Below, one piece after another: positions 47,357 through 59,340 of a stretch of DNA of 64,000 bases. This DNA is from Lycium barbarum (lineage: Eukaryota; Streptophyta; Magnoliopsida; Solanales; Solanaceae), in the NCBI RefSeq assembly GCF_019175385.1, contig NC_083346.1, positions 62,277,821 to 62,341,820 of the forward strand, read 5' to 3'. The translations under genes and the position numbers were made by a program. Under the pieces are notes generated by a model that saw nothing but the letters and a program-made list of their open reading frames with translations, searched no databases and had not been told where the DNA came from. Numbering within the stretch: the stretch's first letter is position 1; the number at the start of each line of letters is the position of its first letter.

Positions 47357-48280
47357 AACGATAAAAAAATCAATTTCTCATTCCGGTGGAAGGCCTGGAA
47401 GTTCATTTGGAAATACCATCCTTCACTCATTTACTACCGGGACGGATTGAAGAGTTTGCGGCTTTGCTTCGGTGTCATGAACCCGGACCAAATGATAAAT
47501 ATAGCCTTTTGCAATCATCTTCCTTACTTAGAGATAGGAAATAAACTTACCTCTTGGGGATGCTATGTTACCCTTCCATTCAAGCATTGGTTCTCTCGAG
47601 AATTGGAATCGGACCATCTTTGTTCTGCAATCCACATTAGCAGAGCAAGAGGCCAACCAATCCATGCCCATGATCACATCAAAATCTAACATTTCCAGCT
47701 CAATAAAATCTGCTTTAGTCTGACGATCACAAACCACAATGACACAATTTCTATACACTTGTCTAGCTATTACCGGGTCGCCAACAGGAGTAGACACCTC
47801 AAAAGGTTTAATTGGCTCGGATTTCACCCCAATACGACCAGTAATATAAGGAGTGATATACGATAAGGTAGAACCCGGATCAATCAATGCATAAACATCA
47901 TGAGAGAATATGGATAGTATACCTGTAACCACATCAGGAGAGGACTCAAGATCCTGGCGCCCAGCTAAAGTATAAATATAGGGCTGGGAGCCACCTGAGC
48001 CGGATACTCCCCCTCTGCCCCTGCCACAGCCTGCTGAAATCTGGGGAGTATGCCCTACGGGGCGTACAGACGAAGAAGAACTGGCTACTGATGCTGTAGG
48101 CTGAGCCCTATCTCTACCACTTATAGAGGGACAATCACGCATCATGTGCCCAATCTGACCACATGCATAACAAGCATCGGAGCCTCGGCGACACGGACAC
48201 AAGTGAAATCTACCACACTGGCTGCACTGTGGTAACGGTGGTCTCCTCTGACTGGGGTCACTTCCAAACCGGGAACACAA
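47357..48280 (-). pseudogene. Element C zinc knuckle and aspartic protease
   Basis: A 250-codon open frame (48280-47528). The zinc knuckle CYACGQIGHMMRDC (residues 37-50) has all CCHC ligands. A Gly/Arg-rich linker is followed by LAGRQDLESSPDVVTG and the protease active site YALIDPGST (catalytic Asp about residue 134), then VIARQVYRNCVIVVCD and FDVIMGMDWLA. It is open from nucleocapsid through protease. The linker to RT (47357-47527) is frameshifted. Confidence 0.92.
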
Positions 48281-48399
48281 AATTCTCGAACTCTGACCTG
48301 GTCCAGAATAAACGGGGCGATCAAATCTCCTGCCTGCAAATCGAGGAAGTGCACTAGCTGCAGACTGACCTAAATATCTGGAGTACTATTTTTGCTGAC

Positions 48400-49315
48400 C
48401 CCCTCTATACTCACTACTAGCACCGGCAGATCTGGCCCTCTTGCTCTGCCCCCTCTATCTATATCACGCTCACCCCTTTGCGGTTGTTGTTGCTCCTCTA
48501 AATTTTGGGTGTGGGCCTGAATACGGGAAATGTACATTCCTTCCTAGAGTGAAGCTGTCAAGCAATCTTTGATCAAATGTGGCCCTAAGCTACTCACAAA
48601 TATATACACCCGGTCTCCCATCTCGGCTACCATGGTCGGAGCATACCGGGCCAATGAATTGAAACGAAGACTATACTTCCGAGCACTCATATTCCCTTGC
48701 TTTAGATTCAAGAACCTATTAGCTCGGGCCCGACGGACCTCGGGCGGTAAATAGTGGTGAATAAAAGCATCCACAAACTCCTGCCAACCCGGGGAGGAGC
48801 ATCTTTCTTTCTTGAAGATATCCAGTTATTATACCATAGAACCGCTACATCCCTCAACCTATTGGACGCTAACTCCACTAACTCGGTATTAAAAGCATTT
48901 ATTAGTCTCACAGTCCTCAACACCTCATCTATGAAACCCTGCAGGTCTTCATCCAGCTTTGCACCGAAAAATTCTGGAGGATTCAAACTCATAAAATCAC
49001 GGGCTCTAGCACTTGTCGCCCTATCACCTGGACCTGCACTCTGAAGTTGAGCTTGAGCAGCAACTAGTTGAGTCACTAGCTGAATAGCCTCTATCATCTG
49101 CAGACCCAACGCACCCGGTGGAGGACTAGAGGCACTGGAGCTGGAGCTGAGGCCCCTTCATGCCCCTCTATAATAAGCGGAGTGTGAGAAGTCCAAGATG
49201 GAGCCTCGTTATAAGAATCACCCTCCTCTATATTTACCGGCAGCTCCTGTTCAACCCGCCTTCCTGCCACAGTCTCGCCCTTCTGGGCGGCTGTCGCTTT
49301 CCTCTTTACCGGCAT
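48400..49315 (-). pseudogene. Element C gag
   Basis: ATG at 49315 (MPVKRKATAAQK...), preceded by GATTTCAGCG. Frames 49336-49094, 49109-48708 and 48774-48544 together cover the basic N-terminus, Gln-rich linker and gag core (LRDVAVLWYNN, HHYLPPEVRRARANRFLNLKQ, MSARKYSLRFNSLARYAP). At least two frameshifts and a stop after LTASL break it. Confidence 0.9.
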
Positions 49316-49487
49316 CGCTGAAATCATAACGCACAATTAGGGAAAAAGGAAATCATTTATCATAAAGGAAAAAGACGGTCATTATTCCAAAATGCCCCGC
49401 AGCTTCTTGTTTATAAGTGTGGCGCGCTTCACACCCATAATCAAGACTCTACTGGACACGACTCGTAGACACACCCTAGGACGGAAC

Positions 49488-49500
49488 TGCTCTGATACCC
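49488..49500 (-). other. Primer-binding site of element C
   Basis: GGGTATCAGAGCA in sense (first base changed), 4 nt from the LTR at 49505. Confidence 0.9.
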
Positions 49501-49504
49501 GTTT

Positions 49505-51987
49505 TGTCACGACCCAACTAGTGAGCCATGACGGGTACCCGGAGCTTACTACCGAGCACCACTTATCATGCTATCTATCATACTCAACCTGAACATACAT
49601 CAACCTCAACACAGGCTTATCATGAAACAATATCCAAATATCTCCCAAAATATGTATATATGCGTAAGCCTAAGGGGCTACAAAAATGATGTATAGAACA
49701 TACACGGAAGAAGTCCCATAACATCTACATCCCACATATAAGCATCTACGAGCCTCTAACTGAAGTGCTGAAATCATAAGGACAGGATAGGACCCCGCCA
49801 TGCCCCACTATGTACAAAAAAGAATATACCAAAGAATGGCAACTCCAAAGTAGTGGAGTGCTCCTGCGAATCTGCTGAGTAAGCTCCTAAGCGTCAGCGT
49901 CGTCTCCCTGTCTACCTGTGGGCATGAACACAGCGTCCATAAAAGAAAGGACGTCAGTACGAGCAATGTACTGAGTATGTAAGGCATGTACAACAGCATA
50001 ATAAGGAAATAAAGGAGCATAAGAGGAAGAGCAAACCTGTAACTGATTGCCTCTTAAGGCGGAGTCATGCATGCTAACTTTTATAGTAAAAATAATATCA
50101 TATCATACATACATATATAAGCTGCCCGACCATATAGGTACGGTGTGATCATCATTAGCCCGTGTCCAGGCCTCCCGCGTTTGGGGCGTAAGCTGCCCAC
50201 TGCAGTGGTGTGTCTGCCCGGCCGCCTATAGGGCGGCGCAGTGTTATACTGCCCGTCCATATAGGCACGGTGTGATCATACATGAAAATAACATAAAGCA
50301 TGCATGAGAGCCCAAATGAAAGCTATGACTCTATCAGAGTGACGTAAGGTCGGTAACCTCCGATTACATTATGAAATAGTCATCATTGCTACGTCTCGCC
50401 TTGAAGGAACTAGTGTCATGAGGTGAGACAGCAGTAAGGAACAACATCAATGTAAGCATAAGGATAGGACTATCAAGCTCATATCATCATTATCATGGAC
50501 ATCTCATCTTTACTTCATAAGAAATTCCTGAGAATCATGAACTTTCACTCATAGGATGTAATAAGATCATGGATTATAGAAAAGAAATCATAACTCAGAA
50601 GTCATGCCTTGAAAGAAGGGGGCTAGCCTTACACACCTTTACGTCTCTCCAACTTTATCGACCGAACGCTTTCCCTCTAAGCTCACGATTCTAAATTCAA
50701 GAGAATTTGTACTAAGATCACATAACCGGAAACAGACATGAGCTTAAACTAAAGCAACTAGAAGCTAATGAAAATTGGGCAGCATTTCCTTTGTTTCAAC
50801 AACTTCCTCCATATAATATACAACTCCCAAACATCATCAATAGCACCCACAATGTTATAATCAATAAACCTCTTCAAGTTAAGCATTATCTAATTCTCAC
50901 AATTCCCCCTTCAAGGGTATCCACTACCATAATTACAACACAATATCATATTCATTCACATATAATGCTTCTTCGACATCCGTAATATCATTCATAACAA
51001 GATTATACTTATGGCATAACAAGAACTATGATTCATGTCATGTTACCATGTCATGTTACCATTCACCTTTTCCATATTTGCACTTCATACTCTATTTTCT
51101 TCCATAATCCAAGTCTTTCAACCATTCAATAAACGAAAAACTCACCTTTGATTATGTAGGAATGGGATTTGGATGAAAATACTTCACTTGGAGAAAACCC
51201 CAACTTTGATTCCAAAGGAATTTCTAGCTTCCCATAACCCTAGCTAGCATCCTTACACTTGATTCCACCAATTTTTGGCATTTGATCTTTGATCTCCCTT
51301 GGATTTGTGTTAATAAGATGTGTAGAGGGTTCTAGAGGTCTCAAGAAGTGTGGAGGAAATGAGAAATGAAAATAAGAACTTTGGGATATTATATTTATAA
51401 ATTAGAAAATCTGACCCAACATGATTTATACGGACATTTATACGGTCCGTATAATCTTATAAGGTCCGTATAAGTGGCCGTAGAATTGCATGAACAATCA
51501 ACCGATACTGTAACTATTATACGGACACTTATAAGGTCCATATAAGTGACCGTATAATCTCACCAAGACTGACCCCTCACTATGACCGCTGTACGGACCT
51601 TTATACGACCGTATAAAGTTATACGAACCGTATAAATGGTCGTACAACTCACATTTTTTCGAAATTGCTCTCGTCAATTTGTTTGATCTCTAATGCTTAT
51701 GGAATATCCTTGGCACTTGTATAATACTTCATTAACCCTCTAAGAAGCCTTATAGCTTCTCTTCAAGACATTCCTAAATCAACCTTAGCTCGGTTGTTAC
51801 AAAACCCCTTCCGAACACAACTTATACTTCACTTCCTTCAACGAACTTTATTCTCTTGAATCAAGTGTCTTTGGAATATTAATTATATTCATTAAGTATC
51901 CCTTCTTACTTTTAGGGACATCATATACATCTTAACTTGCATTAGTCTATTCACCGCACAACGATATGAAATTTTTGAGGTGTAACA
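49505..51987 (-). repeat. 5' LTR of element C
   Basis: 2,483 bp, TGTCACGACC to TTTGAGGTGTAACA. In sense: palindromes (51650-51425), TATAAATA (51399-51392), AGGAAATGCTGCCCAATTTTC (50770-50795), donor-like AAG/GTGTGTAAGG near 50635, hairpins near 50335-50430, GTAC module (49934-49973) and acceptor-like CCCACAG/GT near 49916. Confidence 0.95.
51392..51650 (-). promoter_or_regulatory. Putative core promoter of LTR C (palindromes plus TATA box)
   Basis: Several TATACGG/CCGTATA half-sites precede TATAAATA at 51399-51392 in element sense. The same TATA and palindromes are retained in the 3' LTR. Confidence 0.6.
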
Positions 51988-51992
51988 GATAG
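51988..51992. other. Target-site duplication of element C, right copy (GATAG)
   Basis: Identical to 15256-15260 before the other LTR; flanking sequence on both sides belongs to one inverted-repeat arm. Confidence 0.9.
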
Positions 51993-52261
51993 TTTGTAGT
52001 TAGGGTTTAGCTTAGTTAACTATTGTGATAGTGGATTCCATTGAATGGTTTTGAACCTTTGTTTCCATTTATTTCATGAAGAGATTGTTCATTTGTGGAT
52101 TCAATTGAATCTTCTCTTGCCTTGATTTCAAATAGTATAGGTTTTTACGTTTGATTCCAATTGGGAGGGATTGGATTTAACATATCCAAATTTGTCCATA
52201 GAGTCATTATCTAGAGGTCTTTCTTTACCCCTCCCTTCACATCCCTTTTTCTTAGTATCCC
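51993..52261. repeat. Long inverted repeat, right arm (distal part)
   Basis: Reverse complement, diverged, of the outer left arm 14311-14550 (GTGGATTCCATTG, GAACCTTTGTTTCCA and GTTCATTTGTGGATT blocks). The outer boundary is blurred near 52260-52315, where integrase sequence of element F begins. Confidence 0.65.
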
Positions 52262-53080
52262 CTTAATTTTCGTGTTTTGGATTCAATTGGGTTCTTTCCC
52301 CAATTTGATTCGTATCATTTGCCTAGAACCAAAAGAGGTAAAGATAGCATCTTCTTTGTGGTTGATCGATTTTCTAAAATGGCTCATTTCATTGCTTGCC
52401 ATAAAGTTAATGATGCTCCTTATGTTGCTTCTTTGTTTATTGAACATGTGGTAAAGTTGCATGGTATTCCCAAAACTATAGTGAGCGATAGGGATCCCAA
52501 ATTCCTTAGCCACTTTTGGAAAGAATTGTGGGGACGACTTAGTACTAAATTGTTGTTCTCTACCTCGTCTCCCACAAACCGATGGCCAAACCTAAGTTTT
52601 CAATAGGACCTTGGGTTCTATGCCTAGGGACACGGTTAAAGGGAAACTAGCATCTTGGGAAAATCAATTGCGTTTGGTTGAATTTGCTTATGATAGAGTC
52701 ATTCATAGCACTATTGGCATGTCACCTTTTGAAGTGGTTTTTGGTTTTAACCCCCTAACCCCTTTAGATCTAACCCCTTTGTCTCAAGATGTTGTTTTGA
52801 GTTTAGATAGCAACAAACGAGCCGAGGCCATGAAGAAGTTGCATGAGAAGGTGAGGCTTCACCTTGAGAAGAAGAACCAAGACACAGCCAAGCGAGCAAA
52901 AAAGGGCCTCAAAAGAGTTGTGCTAGAACTAGGTGATTGGGTTTGGGTACATTTTCGGAAAGAGAGGTTTCTCATCAAAAGAAAGACCACGTTGATTCCT
53001 AGAGGAGATGGTCTATTTGAAGTACTTGAACGGCTCAATGATAATACATAAAAAATTGATCTTCCACCCGAATACAAAGT
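52262..53080 (+). pseudogene. Element F integrase, catalytic core and C-terminus
   Basis: Frames 52277-52606 and 52611-53051 read as a Ty3/gypsy integrase unlike A and [32 protein letters not shown] (second catalytic Asp), then the Glu region damaged near 52590, EFAYDRVIHSTIGMSPFEVVFG, and the C-terminal GDWVWVHFRKERF and GLFEVLERLNDN. A frameshift and a stop break it. It ends at 53080 where an LTR begins. It may be a different chromovirus lineage (Reina or Galadriel type); that is a guess. Confidence 0.85.
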
Positions 53081-55434
53081 TGTTATATCCCGCATTTTGT
53101 ACATTTGAATAACTCAAGATAATTGCGGGAAGTTAAGGACAAGGTTATATTTTAATATTGGTTTAGCACACACAAGTTGCTTATGAAAATCTTGATGTGG
53201 AAATATTAAGAAAGGCTAGGGGTAAAAAGGGGAATACGCAAGATGACTCATGGAAATATCGAGGAAGGCTAAGGGAAAAAGTGGAAATTTGGAAAATAGT
53301 TTCATGAATCACCAAAAATTAGTCATGAATAATTGGGCTTGGAAAACAAAAAAAAAAAAAAAAGGCCCAAGGTGGCCGACCGTAAGGGGAATGGGCCAAG
53401 GCCCATGTAAGGGCCAAATTAAGTAAATAAAAAGGAGAAAGGTCCACCATTATTCATCATTCAAGAACCTTCAAGAAAAAGAAATTGAGAGCCAAGAACA
53501 AGGGGCCTTTCGGCCAAGGAAAGAAAAAAAAATCTTGAAGCCATTAATCTTGATCCAAAAATTTATTTCTTCTAGTATTCCTACTAATTCAAAGGTCCTC
53601 TTTAACGTGGTATAATTATTAAAGCAAGAAAACTACTCTTGGTGGCAAGTTCAAAATTCTAGTCAAGTGGAAAGTTGAGGAAAAAGGTAAGAATTCATAT
53701 TCTTTTATATGTTATGGAAGGTTTATATATGTTGCAGTAAGTAGAATTGAATGAAAATCATGGAAATAGTGTATGTTGTGTGTGTGGCCGTGTTGGTGTG
53801 TATGTTGAATGGTGGCCGTGTGGTTGTTAAATGGTGGAGGAGAGGTGAATTAAGTTTATTTAATATGTTAGTTGTGTTGTTGTGGACTTTATGACGCCAA
53901 TGAAAGACTAATGGTTCAAGTTGGCATGGAAATTGGTTGTAGGTTGTTGTAGGAAATTATGTGATTTTAATATGGTTTTACGTAGTTGTGAGAATGAAGT
54001 TGCTAAAGTATGAATTGTTGTTGTAGTTTATGAATTTGAAAGAAGAAAATGTATTGTTGTAGCTTTTCTTGCATTTGTAGAGTTTCGGGTGGAATGGAGT
54101 TTGGTTGAATCGTTTTGAATGTTGTGCGAGTTACTAATGTTAGAATATGTTCCAAATTGATTGTTGGTATTGTTGAAATGATTGTTGGTATGGTTGTTGA
54201 TAAGTTTGGCCGAGTTGAATTCTCGGGGTTGTTGTATTTACAGGGGAGATGCTGCCGAAATTTCTGTAGACAAGTACTAGTTAGAATTGAATTTCTAAGT
54301 ACTTGTAGCTAACGTTTGGTAATTAATGACGTTATTGTAGATCTTGGGGAGCCTGAGACTTGAGTTGGAATTAGCGTAGGAGGCGAGCGAGGTATGTAAG
54401 GCTTAACCTTTTCTTCTTTGGCATGATCCTTATGAGATAAGTATATGACGTATATGTATGACTTCAGAAAGATCCTTATTCCTAGAGCCACTAGGATGGC
54501 TAACGTTCTTGACTTCCCATAAGCTGTTCCATATGATTTTGATATGTATCCATGATGTCCGATGATGTGAATCTATGATGTCCGAAGTTTGGCCAATATG
54601 TTTCCGAATAGTATTTGATAGACAAATGATATGACTATAGTTTTGACCTTCCAAATGTTAACACATTCGATTGTTCCATCGAGCCTTTGACATGTTTTGA
54701 TACGTACATAAGATTCCAAGAGTTCTATTTGATTTGAGCCATAACGATATCCAAAAGATTTTTGACATGATTATGGTTTTGAATTTCCAAAAATGGCTTC
54801 TGAAACGCTTATAGAACGTTCTGTACTTCAAACGCTAGTAACTTTTTCATACTAGGTCGGATCGACCCAAAACTTGTTTCTGAGCCTTCAGGGGTCAGTA
54901 AGTGTACTCATCCATCGAGTCTTGATTTATGTGCATTTAGTTTCTCACTACTCTGCTCGTGCATGTGTCATTACTTCTTTCGCCGAGTCCCGGGCCGGTA
55001 TGTATCGTGCGTATGGTTCGCCGAGTCCCTCGCTTAGGGACTGGGTTCTATATATATATTCCGGAGTATGATGTGTCCGGTTCCGGGGTTCCATGTATAT
55101 GTGTCCGGTCCCCGGTTACCGTGTATATGTTATGGAGTATAATGTGTCCGGTTCCCGGGTTCTCGTGTATATTTGTCCGGCTCCCGGGGTACCATGTATA
55201 TGTTATGATGTGTTATGTATGACGAAGATTACGAAGCAAACCTTCTGGAGTATGATGTGTGTGGCGCCAAAGTTGGGGTGGCGCCACGTTCCCCGGGTCC
55301 CGCAGAGGACCGGATACCGTTCTTGGCATGCATGATTTGTGTTTCCGCTAAGTTGTTTTATTATTTTGCATATCGTGCTTACTTTCTGTACTAATCATTT
55401 GTACTATTCATTCCGCTCCTGATTCTGTTCATTG
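53081..55434 (+). repeat. Truncated plus-strand LTR 'J' (array-LTR family)
   Basis: Starts TGTTATATCCCGCATTTTGTAC, which matches the reverse complement of the array LTR ends. Contains TTTACAGGGGAGATGCTGCC near 54240, donor-like GAG/GTATGTAAGG near 54390, a minisatellite (55066-55210) and stops near 55434, just before the position of the GTAC hairpin, joining an opposed LTR end. Confidence 0.85.
55066..55210 (+). repeat. Minisatellite in LTR J
   Basis: Four or five units around GTGTCCGGTTCCCGGGTT plus a variable TCGTGTATAT spacer. Confidence 0.85.
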
Positions 55435-55955
55435 AAAATCAGCCCGTCGGGACTTTCACGGACACTTATACGGTCCGTATAATATTGTACGGACCGTAGA
55501 AGTGGTCGTGGTTCACCAAACAGAAAATCAACTCCCTGCTGGGAGTTATACGGACACCTTATATGGACCGTATGAAGTTATACATACCGTATAAGTGGTC
55601 GTATAACTCCACTTCCCTGAATTGGTTTCCGTCGTTTCGTTCGATCTCCAATCCTTATGGAACCTTCTTAACACTTTTATAATACTTCATTAACTGTACA
55701 ATAGGCTCTATATTATCCCTTTAAAGCATCACCATATAAGCATTAGCTCAATCATAGCGGAATCTTTCCGAACACGACTTACGTTTCGCTCTCTTCAACA
55801 AACTAAACTTCACCTATTCATAGAACTTCAAAATCTTATTAGATGAACCTCAAGCTATCTAATCCTTCGCTTACCTCGTAGGGATTTCATAATCACCTCA
55901 ATCTCACATTAACGTATCCACAAATCAACACATACGGAATTTTTGAGGTGTAACA
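55435..55955 (-). repeat. Truncated minus-strand LTR end (H/C type)
   Basis: Holds the palindrome cluster (55462-55610) and the U3 end through TTTTTGAGGTGTAACA at 55955; the rest of the LTR, including TATA, is gone. Best match is the tail of LTRs H and C. Confidence 0.85.
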
Positions 55956-57548
55956 ACATCTCAAGATGATTCCAAGAAATATTTATTGGCCAAACCAAGT
56001 AATTGCTCAAAAAGGGTTGATGAGAGACGCTTCTTGGTGTGTCTTGTCAACTAGCTACTACCACTTTGCCTAGTAGTATATCTTCTCTTTTGCTGGAATA
56101 TGGAGCATTGTTCCCGGAAGAAATGCCCGATGGCTTACCTCCCTTAAGAGGTATTGAGCACCAACTTATTTTTGTACTGTGTTCTCAAATCCCGAACAAG
56201 ACGTCATATATGAGCAATCCGGAGGAAACAAAGGAATTGCAAAGGCAATCACTAAATTCGTACGAATCCGGGTGATCAATGGAAAATGGCCTTCAAGACC
56301 AAGTTTGGCCTCTATGAGTGGCTTGTTATGTCATTCGGCCTAACCAATGCACCTAGAACTTTCATGCGCTTAATGAACCATGTTTTAAAATCCTTTATCA
56401 ATAAATTTGTTGTTGTCTACTTTGATGACATTCTTGTGTATAGTAAATCTATGGAAGAATGTGAGCCACTTGAGGCAAGTGTTTGATGTCTTTCTAATTG
56501 AAAAGTTGTTTGCTAATGTCAAGAAATGTGTTGTTGGGGTTGATAAAGTGGTGTTCTTGGGTTTTGTGGTGAGTGTTAACGGTGTTGAGGTTGATGAAGA
56601 GAAAGTGGAGTCCATTAGAACTTGGCCAACTCCCAAAAATGCAACTGATGTAAGGAGTTTCCATGGGTTGGGAAGCTTCTATAGAAGATTTGTGAAGGGC
56701 TTTAGTACAATTGCCTCCTCAATGACCGAATTGATAAAAAGGATGTTCTTTTTGTGTGGGGAGATGAGCAAGAAAAGGCATTCCAAGAATTGAAGTCTAT
56801 TTTGAGTTCGACACCTTTGTTGTAATTGCCTAATTTTAAAAAGACGTTTGAAGTAGAGTGTGATGCTTCCGGAGTTGGCATAGGTGGTGTCTTTATGCAA
56901 GAAGGCAAACCATTAACTTATTTTAGTGAGAAGCTTAAGGGGGCATCATTGAACCATTCAACCTATGACAAAGTGTTGTATGTAGTTGTGAGGGTATTAA
57001 CCTATTGGCAACACTACTTGTGGCACAAAGAGTTTGTGATTTGTTCGGATCATGAGTCTTTGAAGCATTTGAAAGGCCAATCCAAACTCAACAAAAGACA
57101 TGCCAAGTGGGTAGAATTGATTGAAACTTTTCCTTATGTGATCCATTAAAAATGGGGAAAAGAAAATGTGGTGGCGGATGCTTTGTCTAGAAGGTATGTC
57201 TTGCTCAATACAATGACTTCTAGATTAATGGGTTTTGAAAGCCATAAGGGATTCTATTCTCAAGATCCCGACTTTAAGGCAATTTGTGCGGAGTTGACCC
57301 AAGGGAGGAGGGTTGATAGGTTCAAACTTGTAGATGGGTTCCTATTCAATGATGGTAGAGTTTGTGTTCCAATGAGCTCATGGAGAGAATTATTGGTCAA
57401 GGAAGCGTATAGTGGTGGAATGATGGGCCATTTTGGAGTGGCCAAGACACTTGACATTTTGAATGAACAATTCTATTGGCCCAAGATGCGGCATGATGTG
57501 GAAAAACTATGTGGTCAATGTTTGGAATGCAAGCAAGCCAAGTCCAAG
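55956..57548 (+). pseudogene. Element F reverse transcriptase, RNase H and early integrase
   Basis: Pre-RT/RT start (FPEEMPDGLPPLRGIEHQ, NPEETKELQRQ), then a jump near 56265 that omits about 80 codons of RT fingers, then [21 protein letters not shown] and the catalytic [14 protein letters not shown] connection (FLGFVVSVNGVEV), RNase H ([31 protein letters not shown]) and the integrase zinc finger (HFGVAKTLDILN...CLECKQAKSK) follow, with frameshifts near 56460 and 56790 and a stop near 57147. Cut at 57548 by an LTR terminus. The missing next part of integrase is what 52262-53080 encodes. Confidence 0.88.
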
Positions 57549-57703
57549 TGTTACACCTGTTACAACTCGAAAAATCTCCCGTTAACGTACAGTGAATAGG
57601 CTAGCGAAGAGCACGATGTATACGATGTTTCGATAAGTTCTTAATAACATTTGAGGATCCCAATCAAAATCCAAGGACATTTGACGTAAGGGAAGAAGGT
57701 AGT
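57549..57703 (+). repeat. LTR fragment of an unplaced family
   Basis: TGTTACACCTGTTACAACTC looks like a plus-strand LTR start inserted in F integrase. Only 155 bp precede element E's LTR; the remainder may lie beyond E, outside the window. Confidence 0.65.
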
Positions 57704-59340
57704 TGTTATACCCCGTATTTTTATACGTCGAATTATTAGCAAGAAAATCGGCTCAAGTTAAAGACGGGATTACTTTCGGACATGAAATAGGAATTTTTAA
57801 TTTTCAATTTTAATTAGAACACAAATTGTTCATAAATTTTATTTAGTGTAGAAATATTATTGGAGATTAGGAACTAATTAATTATGATTAGATTATTAAG
57901 TGGGGATTAGTTGCTAATTAAGATTAATTAAGTAACTAATTAGGTAATTAAAGAGGGCCCCACTCGATTTACTAATTAAAAAAAAATATACATATCAAAA
58001 CATTGAATTGGTTCATTATAGGGGTAGCACGTGTCAAGTTGAGGGGCAACATATATATGGAAGATTGGATGAGCAATTTAGAAGCAAATTTCCATTTCAC
58101 AAAAAAAAAAAAATCAAACTTGAAAAAGAAAGAGAACATTTTATTCCCATGGCTGCTCTCGGCCAGCCATGGCTGAATGGGAGAAATTATTTTGTTTCCA
58201 TTTTGATTAAGTTTCAAGTGATTTGCAACTTCAAGGAGGTGATAGCAACATTGGATATTAAATTGAGGAAGAAGAAATTGTGAAATTGGAGCAATTAAGT
58301 GTAGAAATTCCTCTGAGAAAATTAAGGTAAGATTTTCTTGTTTTGTAGTATGATTGTGTTAATAGTGTTGTAATGGAATTATAAAAATTGGATTGGACGA
58401 AATTGGAAGTAAGAAAATGCAGGAAATCGTTGTTATAAGAAATTGTGGGTTGAAAAGGATTCAGAAGGGTTGTTGGATTGTTAGAATTGCTTATGGGCTG
58501 AATTGTAAGAAATTTGTATGTATATCTCTATTGCTGTTATTATTGGTATTTCTGTGATAACAGGAGGATAATTGGAAATTCGGGTTAGGCAAATATATAG
58601 GGGAAATGCTGCCCGATTTCCGTTAAATCCTTAACTAATGAAAAACCTTAATCGTGAAAGTATAAGTTAAAGAATGAGTTCTATAAGGGATGGGCTACAG
58701 ATTTACGAACTAGAAAGTATAGTTACTAACGATAGCGTTACTTTTATATTAAATAGGCTAAAGGGGCGACGAAGCGAACGAGATTACGATTAATCTTTAA
58801 CAGGTATGTAAAGTTGTCCCTTCTTTCTTTTGGCATGTCTTAGATATAAGTGAAGAATGATATGAGCTTTGGGGTAATTCCATTCATACGTTTCGAGTGT
58901 GATTCATGATTCCTATTCACCTCTTGATGTTAAAACTCTTGAAATGATTGAGCTTCCCTCTCAAGTTTTCTATACGTTGGATAGTAGTCGATATATATAA
59001 GCTCCTATTCTTAGAGACTCTACGATAACTAATGTCCTTGACTTCTATAAGCTATTTCATATTATCTTGATACATGTCTATGATTCCTAAGGCTCTTTTG
59101 ATATGATCTATATTGACGTTCGAGGGATACTTGATATGATTGTCGCTATTGATACTCGGGTGTTAATCTCTTCTTCTTATTCTGTTGAGTCTTGATAATG
59201 ATTTAAATTGCATATGGTTGCTCACTACTCTGCTCATGCATGCCTCAATATGTCTTTCACCGAGTCCCGGGCCGGGTATGTTATCGTGCACAGTCTCACT
59301 GCATTGTTCACCGAGTCCCTCACTAGAGGGCCGGAATATG

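Larger units (their letters stand above)
15261..51987 (-). mobile_element. Element C: Ty3/gypsy retrotransposon, split by nested insertions over 36.7 kb
   Basis: Minus-strand element. The 5' LTR is 49505-51987 and the truncated 3' LTR is 15261-17295. GATAG at 15256-15260 and at 51988-51992 forms a perfect duplication, and both LTRs are the same family, so they are the two ends of one insertion although 34 kb apart. C's own sequence is 15261-17295, 38379-39707 and 46943-51987, about 8.4 kb. The rest is a composite island (17296-38378) that replaced the end of integrase, the PPT and about 0.45 kb of 3' LTR, and element G in RT. The protein motifs match element A's clade. Confidence 0.85.
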
